Below are positions 26,054 to 34,969 of a DNA stretch of 64,000 nucleotides, one piece after another. The stretch spans positions 21,169 through 85,168 of the forward strand of contig JBAXOA010000004.1 in NCBI GenBank assembly GCA_037133495.1, written 5' to 3'. The notes below the pieces were generated by a model. That model made no database searches, was not told the DNA's origin, and saw only the letters and a list, made by a program, of their open reading frames with translations. A program made the position numbers and the translations under genes. Source of the stretch: JAAFHB01 sp037133495. Lineage in GTDB: Bacteria; Bacteroidota; Bacteroidia; Bacteroidales; Prolixibacteraceae. Positions within the stretch are counted from its first letter, which is position 1, and each line of letters begins with the position of its first letter.

Positions 26054-28030
26054 ATGAAAAATAAAAACCTTTCCTTTCGGCTTAGTATATACTTTTTAAT
26101 TGCGGAGACAATCCTAATGGGATTTCTCATTTTTTTCGGCTATATTTATGTTAGCAATGCTGTATTCGACAGTTATCGTTATCGGCTTCAATACCAGGTT
26201 CAGGAGTCAATTGGAAATATCCAGAATTCAATGGATGAAGCAGTCCGGTTTACAGAAAACCTGGAAATGGATTATGCGCAAGGTCATATCATCAAAAATC
26301 CACAGCAGTACCTTGAAATGACTTTTAAAGTGCAGTCGAATATGATCGCATGCGGTTTAGAAACGTCAGAAGATAATAGCCAGTCCTCTCAATTATTGTC
26401 AAATATCAATTTAAAATGGTCGGGTGGAATATTGAAATCAGATAAACAAAAATATGATGGTAAAAATTCCAAAATAAATGAATGGTTTTTGCAGAAACGT
26501 AACAGTTCTGAGCCCGAATGGAGCTTTCCTTTTTATGATGCTGAAGTTGGATCAAGAGTGATCATCTACGCCCGGCCATATTATTACAAAAAAGATGGGA
26601 AGCCATTTCATACGCTTAGCTATTGTGCAATAGCTCTTGACTCAAATCTGTCAAAGCTAAACCATCAAAAGGAATTAAAATCAGGCTTAACATTTCTCCT
26701 GGACAATAAGAACAGGATTGTTTTTCATCCGGATAGTACTAAAACCGGGAAGGATGTAAGTGACCTTATTAACTATCTTGGCGATATTCATTTTAATATC
26801 AGTGAGCTTTTAAAAGATCGTAATTCCGGTTACCAGGTTATTTATCCTCGGAGTTTAGACTACAAAAGATCTGTAGCCATTTATTGGCCAATAAAATCCA
26901 CAAACTGGTTTATTTTATCAGTAATACCAGAAGGGGCATATATGACTGAACTTAAGCGTATTACAATATTTTTAATTCTCTTGATCCTTTTTATCGGAAG
27001 TATTTTTGCCGCTGTCACGATCTATCACTCGATTAAAATAATTTCTCCTATCTCTTTTTTGGCACACGATACAACAAGGATTGTGGAGGGAGCATTGTTC
27101 GATATCGATAAAAATATCAATGATACAAAGGCTCTTTCTGAGAGCGAGACAATCTTGCTTATCTCTCAGCTACATCCGGCTTCTCCTCTGAATGATCTTG
27201 AAGTTCTTTCCTCCAATCTTGACAAGATAAAAGACCGGCTATCCAGCTATCGCAAATACACCTTGCAGAGTGCTAAGGATCAAGAGACTATGGCGAAAGA
27301 GCTTAATCTGGCAAGGGAAATTGAAATGGGAATGGTACCTACAAATTTTCCTTTATTTCCTGATCGAAGTGATTTTGATTGTTTTGGAAAGCTGATTCCG
27401 GCAAGAATTGTTGGAGGCGATCTGTTTGACTTATTTTTGTCAGATGATAATCAGCTGTTTATTACGATCAGTGATACATTAGGGAAAGGTATTCCTGCAG
27501 CAATGTATTCAGTTATCACAAGAACTTTTATTCGTAGCATTGCCAATCCGATCACACGCCTTGGGAAGTTAATGGAATCTTTGAACGATGCTCTCAGTCG
27601 TGTAAGCGGTTCTGATATGTTTGCAACTGTGATACTGGCAAAACTCGACCTTAAATCAGGTGAGTTGACTTATTGCAATGCGGGGCATCCACATCCAATT
27701 ATTCTTCGAAACCATAATGGGGAAGAGGTTATGAATCAATCACATGGAATTCCGGTTGGAGTAAAAAGCAACATTCAGTTTACGGAAAGCAGTACTATTT
27801 TGGCTCCCGGAGAATCGTTGATTCTTTATACTGATGGAATAACCGAGGAGTGTGATGCCAAAGGAGAATTTTTTGGAATAGAACGACTAATTGCAGTCGC
27901 TAATCCACTGAGAGATCTTACAACGCAGGACATCGTAACGAAGTCCCTGGACGCATTGGATCATTTCAGAGGTGAATCAGAGGTACATGATGATATTACA
28001 CTTGTGGCAATTAAATTTCTCGGTGTCTAA
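26054..28030 (+). CDS. Membrane sensor with SpoIIE/PP2C-type serine phosphatase domain
   Basis: A 658-residue signalling protein. Transmembrane helix 1 lies at about residues 10-35. An extracytoplasmic Cache-like sensor of about 260 residues follows (RPYYYKKDGKPFHTLSYCAIALD; NRIVFHPDSTKTGKDV). Helix 2 is at about 302-325, then a linker/HAMP-like helix. The C-terminal RsbU/SpoIIE phosphatase runs from about 415: ELNLAREIEMGMVP, RIVGGDLFDLF, SDTLGKGIPAAM, YTDGITEECD and VHDDITLVAIKF, with the metal-binding aspartates present. It would reverse phosphorylation of an anti-sigma antagonist in a partner-switching pathway. No partner genes are adjacent. Confidence 0.9.
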   Translation: MKNKNLSFRLSIYFLIAETILMGFLIFFGYIYVSNAVFDSYRYRLQYQVQESIGNIQNSMDEAVRFTENLEMDYAQGHIIKNPQQYLEMTFKVQSNMIACGLETSEDNSQSSQLLSNINLKWSGGILKSDKQKYDGKNSKINEWFLQKRNSSEPEWSFPFYDAEVGSRVIIYARPYYYKKDGKPFHTLSYCAIALDSNLSKLNHQKELKSGLTFLLDNKNRIVFHPDSTKTGKDVSDLINYLGDIHFNISELLKDRNSGYQVIYPRSLDYKRSVAIYWPIKSTNWFILSVIPEGAYMTELKRITIFLILLILFIGSIFAAVTIYHSIKIISPISFLAHDTTRIVEGALFDIDKNINDTKALSESETILLISQLHPASPLNDLEVLSSNLDKIKDRLSSYRKYTLQSAKDQETMAKELNLAREIEMGMVPTNFPLFPDRSDFDCFGKLIPARIVGGDLFDLFLSDDNQLFITISDTLGKGIPAAMYSVITRTFIRSIANPITRLGKLMESLNDALSRVSGSDMFATVILAKLDLKSGELTYCNAGHPHPIILRNHNGEEVMNQSHGIPVGVKSNIQFTESSTILAPGESLILYTDGITEECDAKGEFFGIERLIAVANPLRDLTTQDIVTKSLDALDHFRGESEVHDDITLVAIKFLGV

Positions 28031-28035
28031 AAAGA

Positions 28036-28065
28036 AAGAGGCCCATTTGTAGAATTGAGCCTCTT
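28036..28065. terminator. Hairpin between convergent genes
   Basis: AAGAGGC (28036-28042) pairs with GCCTCTT (28059-28065). It lies between the stops of the phosphatase gene and the convergent barrel protein. The seven-base stem is modest and the T-tract is weak. Confidence 0.45.
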
Positions 28066-28094
28066 CTTGCTGATTTCTTAATCCTCTCCTTAGA

Positions 28095-28733
28095 TCAGAT
28101 AAATTTAATTCCCACAGAAAAGGACAATGTATTTCCTTTATTGACGAAGCCCATGTTCATATTGGAAGTGTTTCCACCTGACAGATTAGATATACCCCAC
28201 TCGTAACGCACATCAAATGTGAGCATTCCCAGATCAATCCCGCCACCAAGCTGCCAGTCCCATACATTATTTTTGAAGTTCTTAATATCAAAAAGCGGTG
28301 TCCTTACATCATTGACATTAACACTGCTCCCAGCCAAAACATACGACATGGCAGGACCTGTAAATACCCGAACAGATGCCAGTTTGAGATCAATCAGCTT
28401 GAAACCCAGTAAAACAGGTACCTGAATCGTTTTTAAATTAAGCGTTTGATCAGTCATTCCTGAAATAGACTGCCCTTTCTTAACACAATATAATAACTCA
28501 GGTTGAAAATAAATTTTTTTACCACCCAGACGGGCGAAGGCTCCAATGTGATATCCCGATTGGGCTTCTGATTTAAAATCATTGAATGTGTATCCACTTA
28601 ACGTTGCATTGTCCGTAGTGATTTTGCTAGAATTAATTCCACCCTTTAAACCCAGATTAAATGTGAAAGGTAATTGAGCAAAAGTCGACAGTAATACGGT
28701 CATCAGGGTTATGGTTAAAAATAATTTTTTCAT
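28095..28733 (-). CDS. PorT-type outer-membrane beta-barrel protein
   Basis: A 212-residue exported protein with signal peptide MKKLFLTITLMTVLLSTFAQ. The eight-strand barrel pattern typical of the Bacteroidota outer membrane beta-barrel (PorT) family is visible: FNLGLKGGINSSKI, GYHIGAFARLGGKKIYFQPELLY, IQVPVLLGFKLIDL, WDWQLGGGIDLGMLTFDVRYEWG, and a C-terminal LSFSVGIKFI. The specific function is unknown. It stands alone. Confidence 0.82.
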   Translation of the reverse strand: MKKLFLTITLMTVLLSTFAQLPFTFNLGLKGGINSSKITTDNATLSGYTFNDFKSEAQSGYHIGAFARLGGKKIYFQPELLYCVKKGQSISGMTDQTLNLKTIQVPVLLGFKLIDLKLASVRVFTGPAMSYVLAGSSVNVNDVRTPLFDIKNFKNNVWDWQLGGGIDLGMLTFDVRYEWGISNLSGGNTSNMNMGFVNKGNTLSFSVGIKFI

Positions 28734-28851
28734 GATAACTTTTTTTGTTAATATTGATTATGAATATTTCTGATTCATGCTTGCGAAGGTATGAAATTTC
28801 AATACTAAATCAAAAGGCAAATTGGATTTGCCAACATTTTTGAAGCCTCCG

Positions 28852-29586
28852 TTAAATTTCCCGTTCCTTGCAAATTAAATGATACGCTTCATTTAGTTTT
28901 TGAAATTTTTCATTTGCAGCCTTCTGAACATCTTCCCCTAAATAACTTACTTTGTCGGGGTGATATTTGATTGCCATTTTTCGATATGACTTCTTAATTT
29001 CCTCGTTAGTAACAGTTTTATCTATTTCAAGTATATCGTAAGCCCAATCCGTTTTTGGGACAAACATCGCCTCAATCGAACTATAATCGGCTTCCGAAAT
29101 ACCCATTGTTGCCGAAATATGCTTTATTAGTTTAAGTTCTTCCGGATGCACCAGTCCATCAGCAATTGCGATTCCAAATAAAAAGTGAATGAGTTGCAAA
29201 CGGGATGAATGATCAATATATTTTCGAATCTGGGCACAGACATCGGTAACAGGAATGTTTTGCTTAGTTAGATCTTTCAAAATAACGAGCGCCTGTTTTG
29301 CACCTTCAACTCCAAAATTTCTGATCAGAAAATCTTTCACATAATCGAGTTCGGAACGCAAAATCTGACCATCTGCTTTTAATACAGCACTTACCAGCAC
29401 CAGCAAACTAAACATATAGTCGCCTTGCGTAATCCGTGCTTTTCCAATGGTTGTCTCCCCGGGTTTTTGAAGAATAGTGTCTGCCTGGTCAAAAACCGAT
29501 CCAAGAACAAATCCGGCCAGCGCCCCAAGAGGTCCTCCCAATGTAAATCCAAGACCTCCTCCAATCCATTTACCTAATTTTGCCAT
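28852..29586 (-). CDS. DjlA-like co-chaperone (TerB-like plus J domain)
   Basis: 244 residues. A glycine-rich hydrophobic N-terminal segment (IGGGLGFTLGGPLGALAGF) comes first, then a TerB-like helical domain (about residues 50-165; VSAVLKADGQILRSELDYV, GIAIADGLVHPEELKLI). A C-terminal J domain contains the essential HPD in KMAIKYHPDKV (about residues 213-223). J proteins stimulate DnaK ATPase. The plan matches Escherichia coli DjlA. The start overlaps the end of coaE by 17 bases. Confidence 0.88.
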   Translation of the reverse strand: MAKLGKWIGGGLGFTLGGPLGALAGFVLGSVFDQADTILQKPGETTIGKARITQGDYMFSLLVLVSAVLKADGQILRSELDYVKDFLIRNFGVEGAKQALVILKDLTKQNIPVTDVCAQIRKYIDHSSRLQLIHFLFGIAIADGLVHPEELKLIKHISATMGISEADYSSIEAMFVPKTDWAYDILEIDKTVTNEEIKKSYRKMAIKYHPDKVSYLGEDVQKAANEKFQKLNEAYHLICKEREI

Positions 29587-30169
29587 CTTCTCTGATTAAT
29601 TGATCTAATTTAATAATTTCAGGTAACAATAATTTAAATCCGTTATTTTCTAAAATATGATCCGCTTTATCAATTTTTTCAAAATCAGGTATTTGATTAC
29701 TAATTCGTTGTTTTACCAGATCTTCTGATGTGCCATCACGATGAACCACGCGCCTGATTCGGACTGCTTCATCAGCCAAAATTAAGATAATCTTATCGAA
29801 ATCTGAAGCATAACCACTTTCAAAAAGAATAGCTGCTTCATATAATACATATGCAGAATTCTGGTGTTTTTCAAGCCATTTCATAAAGCATTGTCTTACA
29901 GCAGGATGAATAATTGTATTTACTGCCAACAGGGCTTCATGATTGTTAAATATAATTTTAGCCAGTTGTTTACGATCAAGCATCCCGTCATCGGTATAGA
30001 TTTCTCCCCCAAACAGTTCAATTAAACGCTTTTTAATCGTTAAGTCGTTATTTTGAAGATTTCGGGCTTCAGTATCAGCATGAAAAACAGGAACACCGAG
30101 CAATTTAAAAATTTCGCAAGCAGTTGTTTTTCCGCTTCCAATTCCCCCTGTAATTCCGATTTTCTTCAT
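29570..30169 (-). CDS. coaE: Dephospho-CoA kinase
   Basis: Phosphorylates dephospho-CoA in the last step of CoA synthesis. The 199 residues have a P-loop GITGGIGSGKTTACEIF (about 5-21), VFHADTEAR, HPAVRQCFMKWL and VLYEAAILFESG, all typical. It lies five bases after the YbbR-like gene and overlaps the DjlA-like gene downstream. Confidence 0.93.
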   Translation of the reverse strand: MKKIGITGGIGSGKTTACEIFKLLGVPVFHADTEARNLQNNDLTIKKRLIELFGGEIYTDDGMLDRKQLAKIIFNNHEALLAVNTIIHPAVRQCFMKWLEKHQNSAYVLYEAAILFESGYASDFDKIILILADEAVRIRRVVHRDGTSEDLVKQRISNQIPDFEKIDKADHILENNGFKLLLPEIIKLDQLIREDGKIR

Positions 30170-30174
30170 AAATT

Positions 30175-31167
30175 CTAATCCTTACGTTCAATAATATAAT
30201 CTACCTCCTTAGGAAAGTAATCGACAGAAAGAACCGATTCAGGAATATTATCGAGTATTACCGGAAGTTTTGTTAGTACCCCGGAATGAATTGAATAATC
30301 GGTGACTGCCCTGAAACTGCTATTGTTTAGTTTACTGAATTGGCTCACACCAACCCTGCACGAAACTTTCACTTTTGCAGGGAAAGTCTTAATCAGCAAA
30401 GAGTCGGGTTGTTTAAGTATGATAATAGGAATTTCAAATTTGGCTTCGGTACATTGCTCAACAGCAATTTGAACGGATACTTTTCTCAATTCGCTCTTAA
30501 GTTCAGGAAGAAATAATAAATCAGCAACTTGCTCTATCGTGTGAGACAGGTTCTTAAGCTCGACAGGTACCGTATTGATGTATTGCAGCGTATCCAGAAT
30601 GTATTCCGGACCACGGACCAAAATTGACGAAGGTCTGGCAACCGGCCGTTTTAGGAAGATAAATTCTTTAGCAAAAGTAGCAATAACGTCAGGATGAACC
30701 TTGACCATTTTTTCAATTACATTACTGACATTGAAAGAAATTGAATCAGGTCTGATACTTATAATTTCGATTTCGCTGCTAATCTGTTTAGCAAATTCAC
30801 TTTTGTGTTCATTGGTAGAGATGGTATATTTCGACAAGTATTTCCCTTCCAGGTAATTGTTTGTCAATTCATTTACATCAAGAATCACAGGTGAAAATGC
30901 CAGTTGGAGTTTATTTCGCAATAAAGTATAACCAAAAGCATCGACGGTCAGTTCAAGTTTTTCCGGTAATTTGCCTGACAGGTCTTTGTCCTTAGGCAAA
31001 TTAACATACCTCACCGGAACTGTTATATGATCTGTATAATGCTTTTCGAGTGCATTGAGAAACCACAGGAACGAAGCCAGAGCAAGACAAACCAAAAAAA
31101 CAAAAGCTTTCCCACTGCGAACAACATTCAAAGCGGTTTTGAAATATGGTACAACTCGTCGATCCAT
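30175..31167 (-). CDS. YbbR-like domain protein
   Basis: A 330-residue protein with one N-terminal membrane helix (AFVFLVCLALASFLWFL, about residues 20-38). Beyond it are extracytoplasmic YbbR-type repeats (ITVPVRYVNLPKDKDLSGKL, ELTVDAFGYTLLRNKL, PSSILVRGPEYILDTLQYINT). YbbR/CdaR proteins regulate the diadenylate cyclase CdaA in Firmicutes. No cdaA gene is adjacent here, so function is assigned only at the family level. It is followed by coaE. Confidence 0.8.
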   Translation of the reverse strand: MDRRVVPYFKTALNVVRSGKAFVFLVCLALASFLWFLNALEKHYTDHITVPVRYVNLPKDKDLSGKLPEKLELTVDAFGYTLLRNKLQLAFSPVILDVNELTNNYLEGKYLSKYTISTNEHKSEFAKQISSEIEIISIRPDSISFNVSNVIEKMVKVHPDVIATFAKEFIFLKRPVARPSSILVRGPEYILDTLQYINTVPVELKNLSHTIEQVADLLFLPELKSELRKVSVQIAVEQCTEAKFEIPIIILKQPDSLLIKTFPAKVKVSCRVGVSQFSKLNNSSFRAVTDYSIHSGVLTKLPVILDNIPESVLSVDYFPKEVDYIIERKD

Positions 31168-31190
31168 AGCCGGATGATATTTAATTAAAT

Positions 31191-31214
31191 AAAAAGGCCG
31201 GTTACCCAGCCTTT
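31191..31214 (-). terminator. Intrinsic terminator after yajC
   Basis: On the minus strand the core is AAGGC-T-GG, loop GTAA, CC-G-GCCTT, followed by a T-tract (plus-strand A run 31191-31195). It sits 28 bases after the yajC stop and separates the nusB-DUF1573-yajC unit from the YbbR gene. Confidence 0.75.
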
Positions 31215-31217
31215 CAG

Positions 31218-31243
31218 AATTTGATAAAATAATTTATCAAATT
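31218..31243. repeat. Perfect 11-base inverted repeat at the yajC stop
   Basis: AATTTGATAAA (31218-31228) and TTTATCAAATT (31233-31243) form a perfect hairpin with a four-base loop. It overlaps the yajC stop codon and lies just before the terminator. It probably stabilises the 3' end. Confidence 0.7.
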
Positions 31244-31562
31244 ATTTCTGTTCAGGCGCATCTGTCATATCTCTTAAGACAACGCTTTTGTCAACTTTAA
31301 GTTTTACAGAAGGAGCAACTTCAAGAATAATGATGTTATCTTTAATTTCTTCGATTTTACCATATATACCACCGGTTGTAACAATTTTATCGCCTTTCTG
31401 AAGTGCAGCGCGAAATTTAACCATATCTTTCTGGCGTTTCATTTGAGGTCGGATCATAAAAAAATAAAACACCACGATCATCAAGCCCATCATCAGCAGC
31501 ATATTCATTGGCGAGCCTCCTGTCTGAGGTGCTTGAGCAATAATAAATAAAATAGAACTCAT
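31242..31562 (-). CDS. yajC: Preprotein translocase subunit YajC
   Basis: A 106-residue accessory subunit of the Sec-SecDF translocase. It has a single N-terminal membrane helix (MNMLLMMGLMIVVFYFFMI, about residues 19-37), the family motif FMIRPQMKRQKDMVKFRAAL, then a KGDKIVTTGGIYGKI barrel-like domain. The start overlaps the DUF1573 gene stop by four bases. Confidence 0.93.
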   Translation of the reverse strand: MSSILFIIAQAPQTGGSPMNMLLMMGLMIVVFYFFMIRPQMKRQKDMVKFRAALQKGDKIVTTGGIYGKIEEIKDNIIILEVAPSVKLKVDKSVVLRDMTDAPEQK

Positions 31563-32026
31563 TTTTGTGTATTTAAAAGGTTATTAAACTGTTTATTTTC
31601 AATATATGCACCAATCTGCAACTCTTTTTGTTGGCCGTCGGAAGTAATAATCGTTGCTTCCTGAACCAGGTTACCCCATTCACCTGCTGTGTTCAGCACC
31701 AATTCAACTGATGATGACTCTCCCGGCTGTACAGGTTTTGAGCTGAAACGCAGATCAACACATCCGCAAGATTTCACAACTTTTACAATACTTAGCGGAG
31801 ATCCTCCCGTATTTTGAAACATGAAGGAAAAAGATACAATTTCTCCATCTTTTAGTGTACCAAAATTATGAATTTCCTTATCAAATACAATCTTTCCGGA
31901 AGACTTTTTTTCAGAAACCTTATTTTCTTCAGATCTCTTTTTCACCGTATTTCTTCCGTCAAAGCAGGATATGGCGATGAAAACAAAGAGTGCGAGCATC
32001 ATCGCGTGGCGAAATGGGTATTTCAT
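31559..32026 (-). CDS. DUF1573 lipoprotein
   Basis: A 155-residue protein with a lipoprotein-type signal (ALFVFIAISC, Cys about residue 21) and one DUF1573 domain (FDKEIHNFGTLKDGEIVSFSF; VKSCGCVDLRFSSKPVQPGESS). The domain is an immunoglobulin-like fold common in exported Bacteroidota proteins; its function is unknown. It overlaps nusB and yajC by four bases on each side, so the three genes form one coupled operon. Confidence 0.85.
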   Translation of the reverse strand: MKYPFRHAMMLALFVFIAISCFDGRNTVKKRSEENKVSEKKSSGKIVFDKEIHNFGTLKDGEIVSFSFMFQNTGGSPLSIVKVVKSCGCVDLRFSSKPVQPGESSSVELVLNTAGEWGNLVQEATIITSDGQQKELQIGAYIENKQFNNLLNTQK

Positions 32027-32970
32027 CCTTCAAGCAATCCGCGGCCTGATTTCACAATCTTGCCTTCTTCACGAAAATCTTTGGTGATCCGGTCGAGGAC
32101 TCCATTGATAAAAGTACTGCTACGGTTTGTGCTGTAATATTTTGCTAATTCAATGTATTCGTTAAGTGTAACCTTCACTGGTATAGAAGGAAATTCAATA
32201 AGCTCGGTAAGTGCCAGCTGCATAATCAGCACATCCATGATGGCAACCCGATCGACATCCCAGTTCTTGGTATAGGTTTCGATGATCTGTCTGTTCTCTG
32301 CATTATTCATTATGGCTTTCCTGAATAATTTAGTGGTAAAATCCTGATCTTCTTCATCTTTATAAAGCGACATCAGGTATTCGTTCCGGTCGTCAGCACT
32401 TTTAAATTTTTTAATTGTCTTAATAACCATGGAAATTGTAAAGTCAAGATCGTCGTTCCAATATATACTTTGCTCTTCGAGTTCATTAAGCATTATATCA
32501 CTATTTACCAATATATTACTGAAGAAATCTTCGCAAAATCTTCGGTCATTTTGAAAATCATCGGTCGATGAGTTAATATATATTGTGTAAAGATCAGATT
32601 CGATCATAGAATTAAAAATGCCACGGATAAGATCAGGAGATGCAGACCAGTTTAGTTTATTACGTGTGAGATAGTCATTCAGACTCTTGTCATCTTTTAG
32701 TCTGTTAATCAGCCGGTTATTAACAAATCTCAGATTAGGGTTAAGGTCATCCTCAGTTGGAAGATTCTTATTTTTTCTCGATTCTATGCGTTCATTGGCA
32801 AAATCGCTCATTTCGACCAGAATAGCAAACAGCAAATGATACAAATCATAAGTTTTTCTAATACTGAAGTGAAGCTCAGATTCGGATTGAGTAATTGTTT
32901 TTTCGGGAGACGAAGTATGAGCGTATAATATTTGCAGTACTTTGGTGCGGATAATCCTTCGGCTAATCAT
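32023..32970 (-). CDS. nusB: Transcription antitermination factor NusB (long form)
   Basis: About 315 residues, the extended NusB found in Bacteroidota. The NusB fold is at the C-terminus (WDVDRVAIMDVLIMQLALTE, PVKVTLNEYIELAKYYST, STFINGVLDRI). The N-terminal RRIIRTKVLQILYAHTSS is the conserved first helix. I chose the ATG at 32970 because this helix follows it directly; an upstream ATG at 33012 would add 14 unrelated residues. NusB with NusE promotes antitermination on rRNA operons. Confidence 0.88.
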   Translation of the reverse strand: MISRRIIRTKVLQILYAHTSSPEKTITQSESELHFSIRKTYDLYHLLFAILVEMSDFANERIESRKNKNLPTEDDLNPNLRFVNNRLINRLKDDKSLNDYLTRNKLNWSASPDLIRGIFNSMIESDLYTIYINSSTDDFQNDRRFCEDFFSNILVNSDIMLNELEEQSIYWNDDLDFTISMVIKTIKKFKSADDRNEYLMSLYKDEEDQDFTTKLFRKAIMNNAENRQIIETYTKNWDVDRVAIMDVLIMQLALTELIEFPSIPVKVTLNEYIELAKYYSTNRSSTFINGVLDRITKDFREEGKIVKSGRGLLEG

Positions 32971-33036
32971 GATGAATATAGAACTGGTTTCTAATAAAAT
33001 TTCAGATGGCAAAAGTACAACAATTATATGAGTTGT

Positions 33037-33744
33037 TCAATTATTGCGATCACCCTGATCTTGATCTTGTTCCGGATCTGATTCAAACTTAATTAAATCA
33101 TCGTCATCCTCATCATCCTCTTCTTCTTTGCGATTTGACGGAGCTGAATTACGATAAAGAACTGCAAATCCCAATCCCGAAATACCTCCCCACAAATGTG
33201 ATTCCCACGAAATATCAGGCTTAACAGGAAATATTCCCCAAAACATTCCGCCATATACAAGCGAAACAATCATGGCTATCGTTAACAATCTAATATTAAA
33301 ACTAATGATCCCGCTCAAAAATAGAAATGCAGCAAGACCATATATTACTCCGCTGACACCTATATGCAGTGCATCCCGCCCTCCAATCCAGACAAAAAAA
33401 CCTGAAAACAGATAAATTAATACAAATATGGAATAGGAGGATTTCCGGTAAAAAAAGAATAAGGTAAACGTAAGGATAAACAGAGGTATAGTATTGGCTA
33501 TCAGGTGTTCTAAATTGGCATGAATAAGGGGAGAAAAGAAAATTCCGCGTAATCCTCTCAAGGAGTGTGGAAGTAATCCCCAGGATGAAAAGTCGAGATT
33601 AAATTCTATCTCGTAAAGCTTTATCAGCCATAAAACAATTATGAACGAGCAGGATACAAAAAGAGAATGCCGGACAATCCGTTTTTCCAGATCAAACTGT
33701 TCTTGAGTATAATTCCCCGGATGATATCTAGAGAGCAATGACAT
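33037..33744 (-). CDS. Rhomboid-family intramembrane serine protease
   Basis: A 235-residue protein with six predicted membrane segments. The catalytic serine is in HIGVSGVIYG (Ser131) and the catalytic histidine in SHLWGGISG (His183); the conserved NLEHLIANT segment lies at about 77-85. The C-terminal 35 residues are strongly acidic (EEEDDEDDDD), which is unusual and presumably cytoplasmic. It lies 12 bases after the threonine aldolase gene and 66 bases before the nusB start. Confidence 0.88.
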   Translation of the reverse strand: MSLLSRYHPGNYTQEQFDLEKRIVRHSLFVSCSFIIVLWLIKLYEIEFNLDFSSWGLLPHSLRGLRGIFFSPLIHANLEHLIANTIPLFILTFTLFFFYRKSSYSIFVLIYLFSGFFVWIGGRDALHIGVSGVIYGLAAFLFLSGIISFNIRLLTIAMIVSLVYGGMFWGIFPVKPDISWESHLWGGISGLGFAVLYRNSAPSNRKEEEDDEDDDDLIKFESDPEQDQDQGDRNN

Positions 33745-33756
33745 ATTAACTAACTC

Positions 33757-34791
33757 TTATTCATGCAGTAATTTACGAAGTAATTTTGAAAAATTCATCA
33801 CATCTTCTTTCGTAGTATCAAAAGAGGTCATCCAGCGAACTTCTCCACGATTCTCATCCCACATATAAAAGAAATATTCTTTTTGTAATTGAGGGATAAT
33901 GGCCTTTGGAACAATGGCAAACACACCATTGGCCTCTACCGGCTGAGTAATTTCAACTCCCTTTAATTTACGAATTTCAGTTTCCAAAATTTTAGCCATC
34001 TGATTGGAATGGGAAGCATTGGTTTTCCAAATCTCTTTTTGCAGGTATGGAACAAATTGGGCACCGACAAAGCGCATTTTCGAAAAAAGCTGAGCTGCCT
34101 GTTTCCTGTAATATTTGCTGTTTTCTGCCAATGCAGGATTAAAAATAAGTACAGCTTCACCAATCATCATACCATTCTTAGTTCCACCGAAGGAGAGAAT
34201 ATCTACACCTGCATCTTTTGTGAATGATTTAAATGAAAGGCCCAGAGACACTGCGGCATTCGAAATTCTCGCTCCATCCATATGAAGGAACATCCCGTGA
34301 CTGTGAGCAAGATTCGCCAACGCCCTGATTTCTTCAACCTGGTAAACGGTGCCAAGTTCAGTTGCCTGTGTAATACTAATCAATCCGGGTTGCGAATGGT
34401 GCTCAAAACCGAAGCCATGCAAATATTTTTCAATTTGTGCAGGAGTAATCTTTCCATTGTGCGTAGCCACAGGAATCATTTTACATCCGGTGAATTTCTC
34501 AGGTGCGCCACACTCATCTACCTGAATATGTGCAGTATCTGCACATATTACTGAATGAAAAGAACGCGTGGAAGATTTAATTCCCAGTATGTTAGCACCT
34601 GTGCCGGTTAATACAAAGAATACTTCAGTGTCGTTGCCAAACTCTTTTTTAAACAATCCAACAGCTTCATTTGTCCATTTGTCGTCACCATATCCAATTG
34701 AATGACCTACATTTGCACTTGCTATTGCTTCTAAAATTTCACGATGAATTCCTGAATTATTATCACTTGCAAAACCTCTTTCCTGCATCAT
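33757..34791 (-). CDS. ltaE: Threonine aldolase family PLP enzyme
   Basis: A 344-residue fold-type I PLP enzyme that cleaves L-threonine or L-allo-threonine to glycine and acetaldehyde. The PLP lysine is Lys205 in SFGGTKNGMM, and LHMDGARISNAA (about 169-180) has the conserved Asp and Arg. The N-terminal FASDNNSGIHREILEAI is typical. Related beta-eliminating lyases cannot be fully excluded. A TATTTTTG -7 box lies 45 bases upstream on the same strand. Confidence 0.85.
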   Translation of the reverse strand: MMQERGFASDNNSGIHREILEAIASANVGHSIGYGDDKWTNEAVGLFKKEFGNDTEVFFVLTGTGANILGIKSSTRSFHSVICADTAHIQVDECGAPEKFTGCKMIPVATHNGKITPAQIEKYLHGFGFEHHSQPGLISITQATELGTVYQVEEIRALANLAHSHGMFLHMDGARISNAAVSLGLSFKSFTKDAGVDILSFGGTKNGMMIGEAVLIFNPALAENSKYYRKQAAQLFSKMRFVGAQFVPYLQKEIWKTNASHSNQMAKILETEIRKLKGVEITQPVEANGVFAIVPKAIIPQLQKEYFFYMWDENRGEVRWMTSFDTTKEDVMNFSKLLRKLLHE

Positions 34792-34835
34792 AGTTTCACT
34801 GATTAAACCTTGTTATTTTTTAAAATATTTTCCCG

Positions 34836-34843
34836 CAAAAATA
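34836..34843 (-). promoter_or_regulatory. Candidate -7 element for the threonine aldolase gene
   Basis: On the minus strand this reads TATTTTTG, an exact match to TAnnTTTG, 45 bases before the start. No -33 box is seen. Confidence 0.4.
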
Positions 34844-34969
34844 TGTTTTGTTTTCGGCTTTTTTAGTATTTTTCATCCCTTGTTCCAGAGATTATAATCC
34901 AATTCTGATTATTGTTTTATAGCTCTTTCGAAAGTTCCGGCAATTTAATTATTAAATAAAGATTTTTTG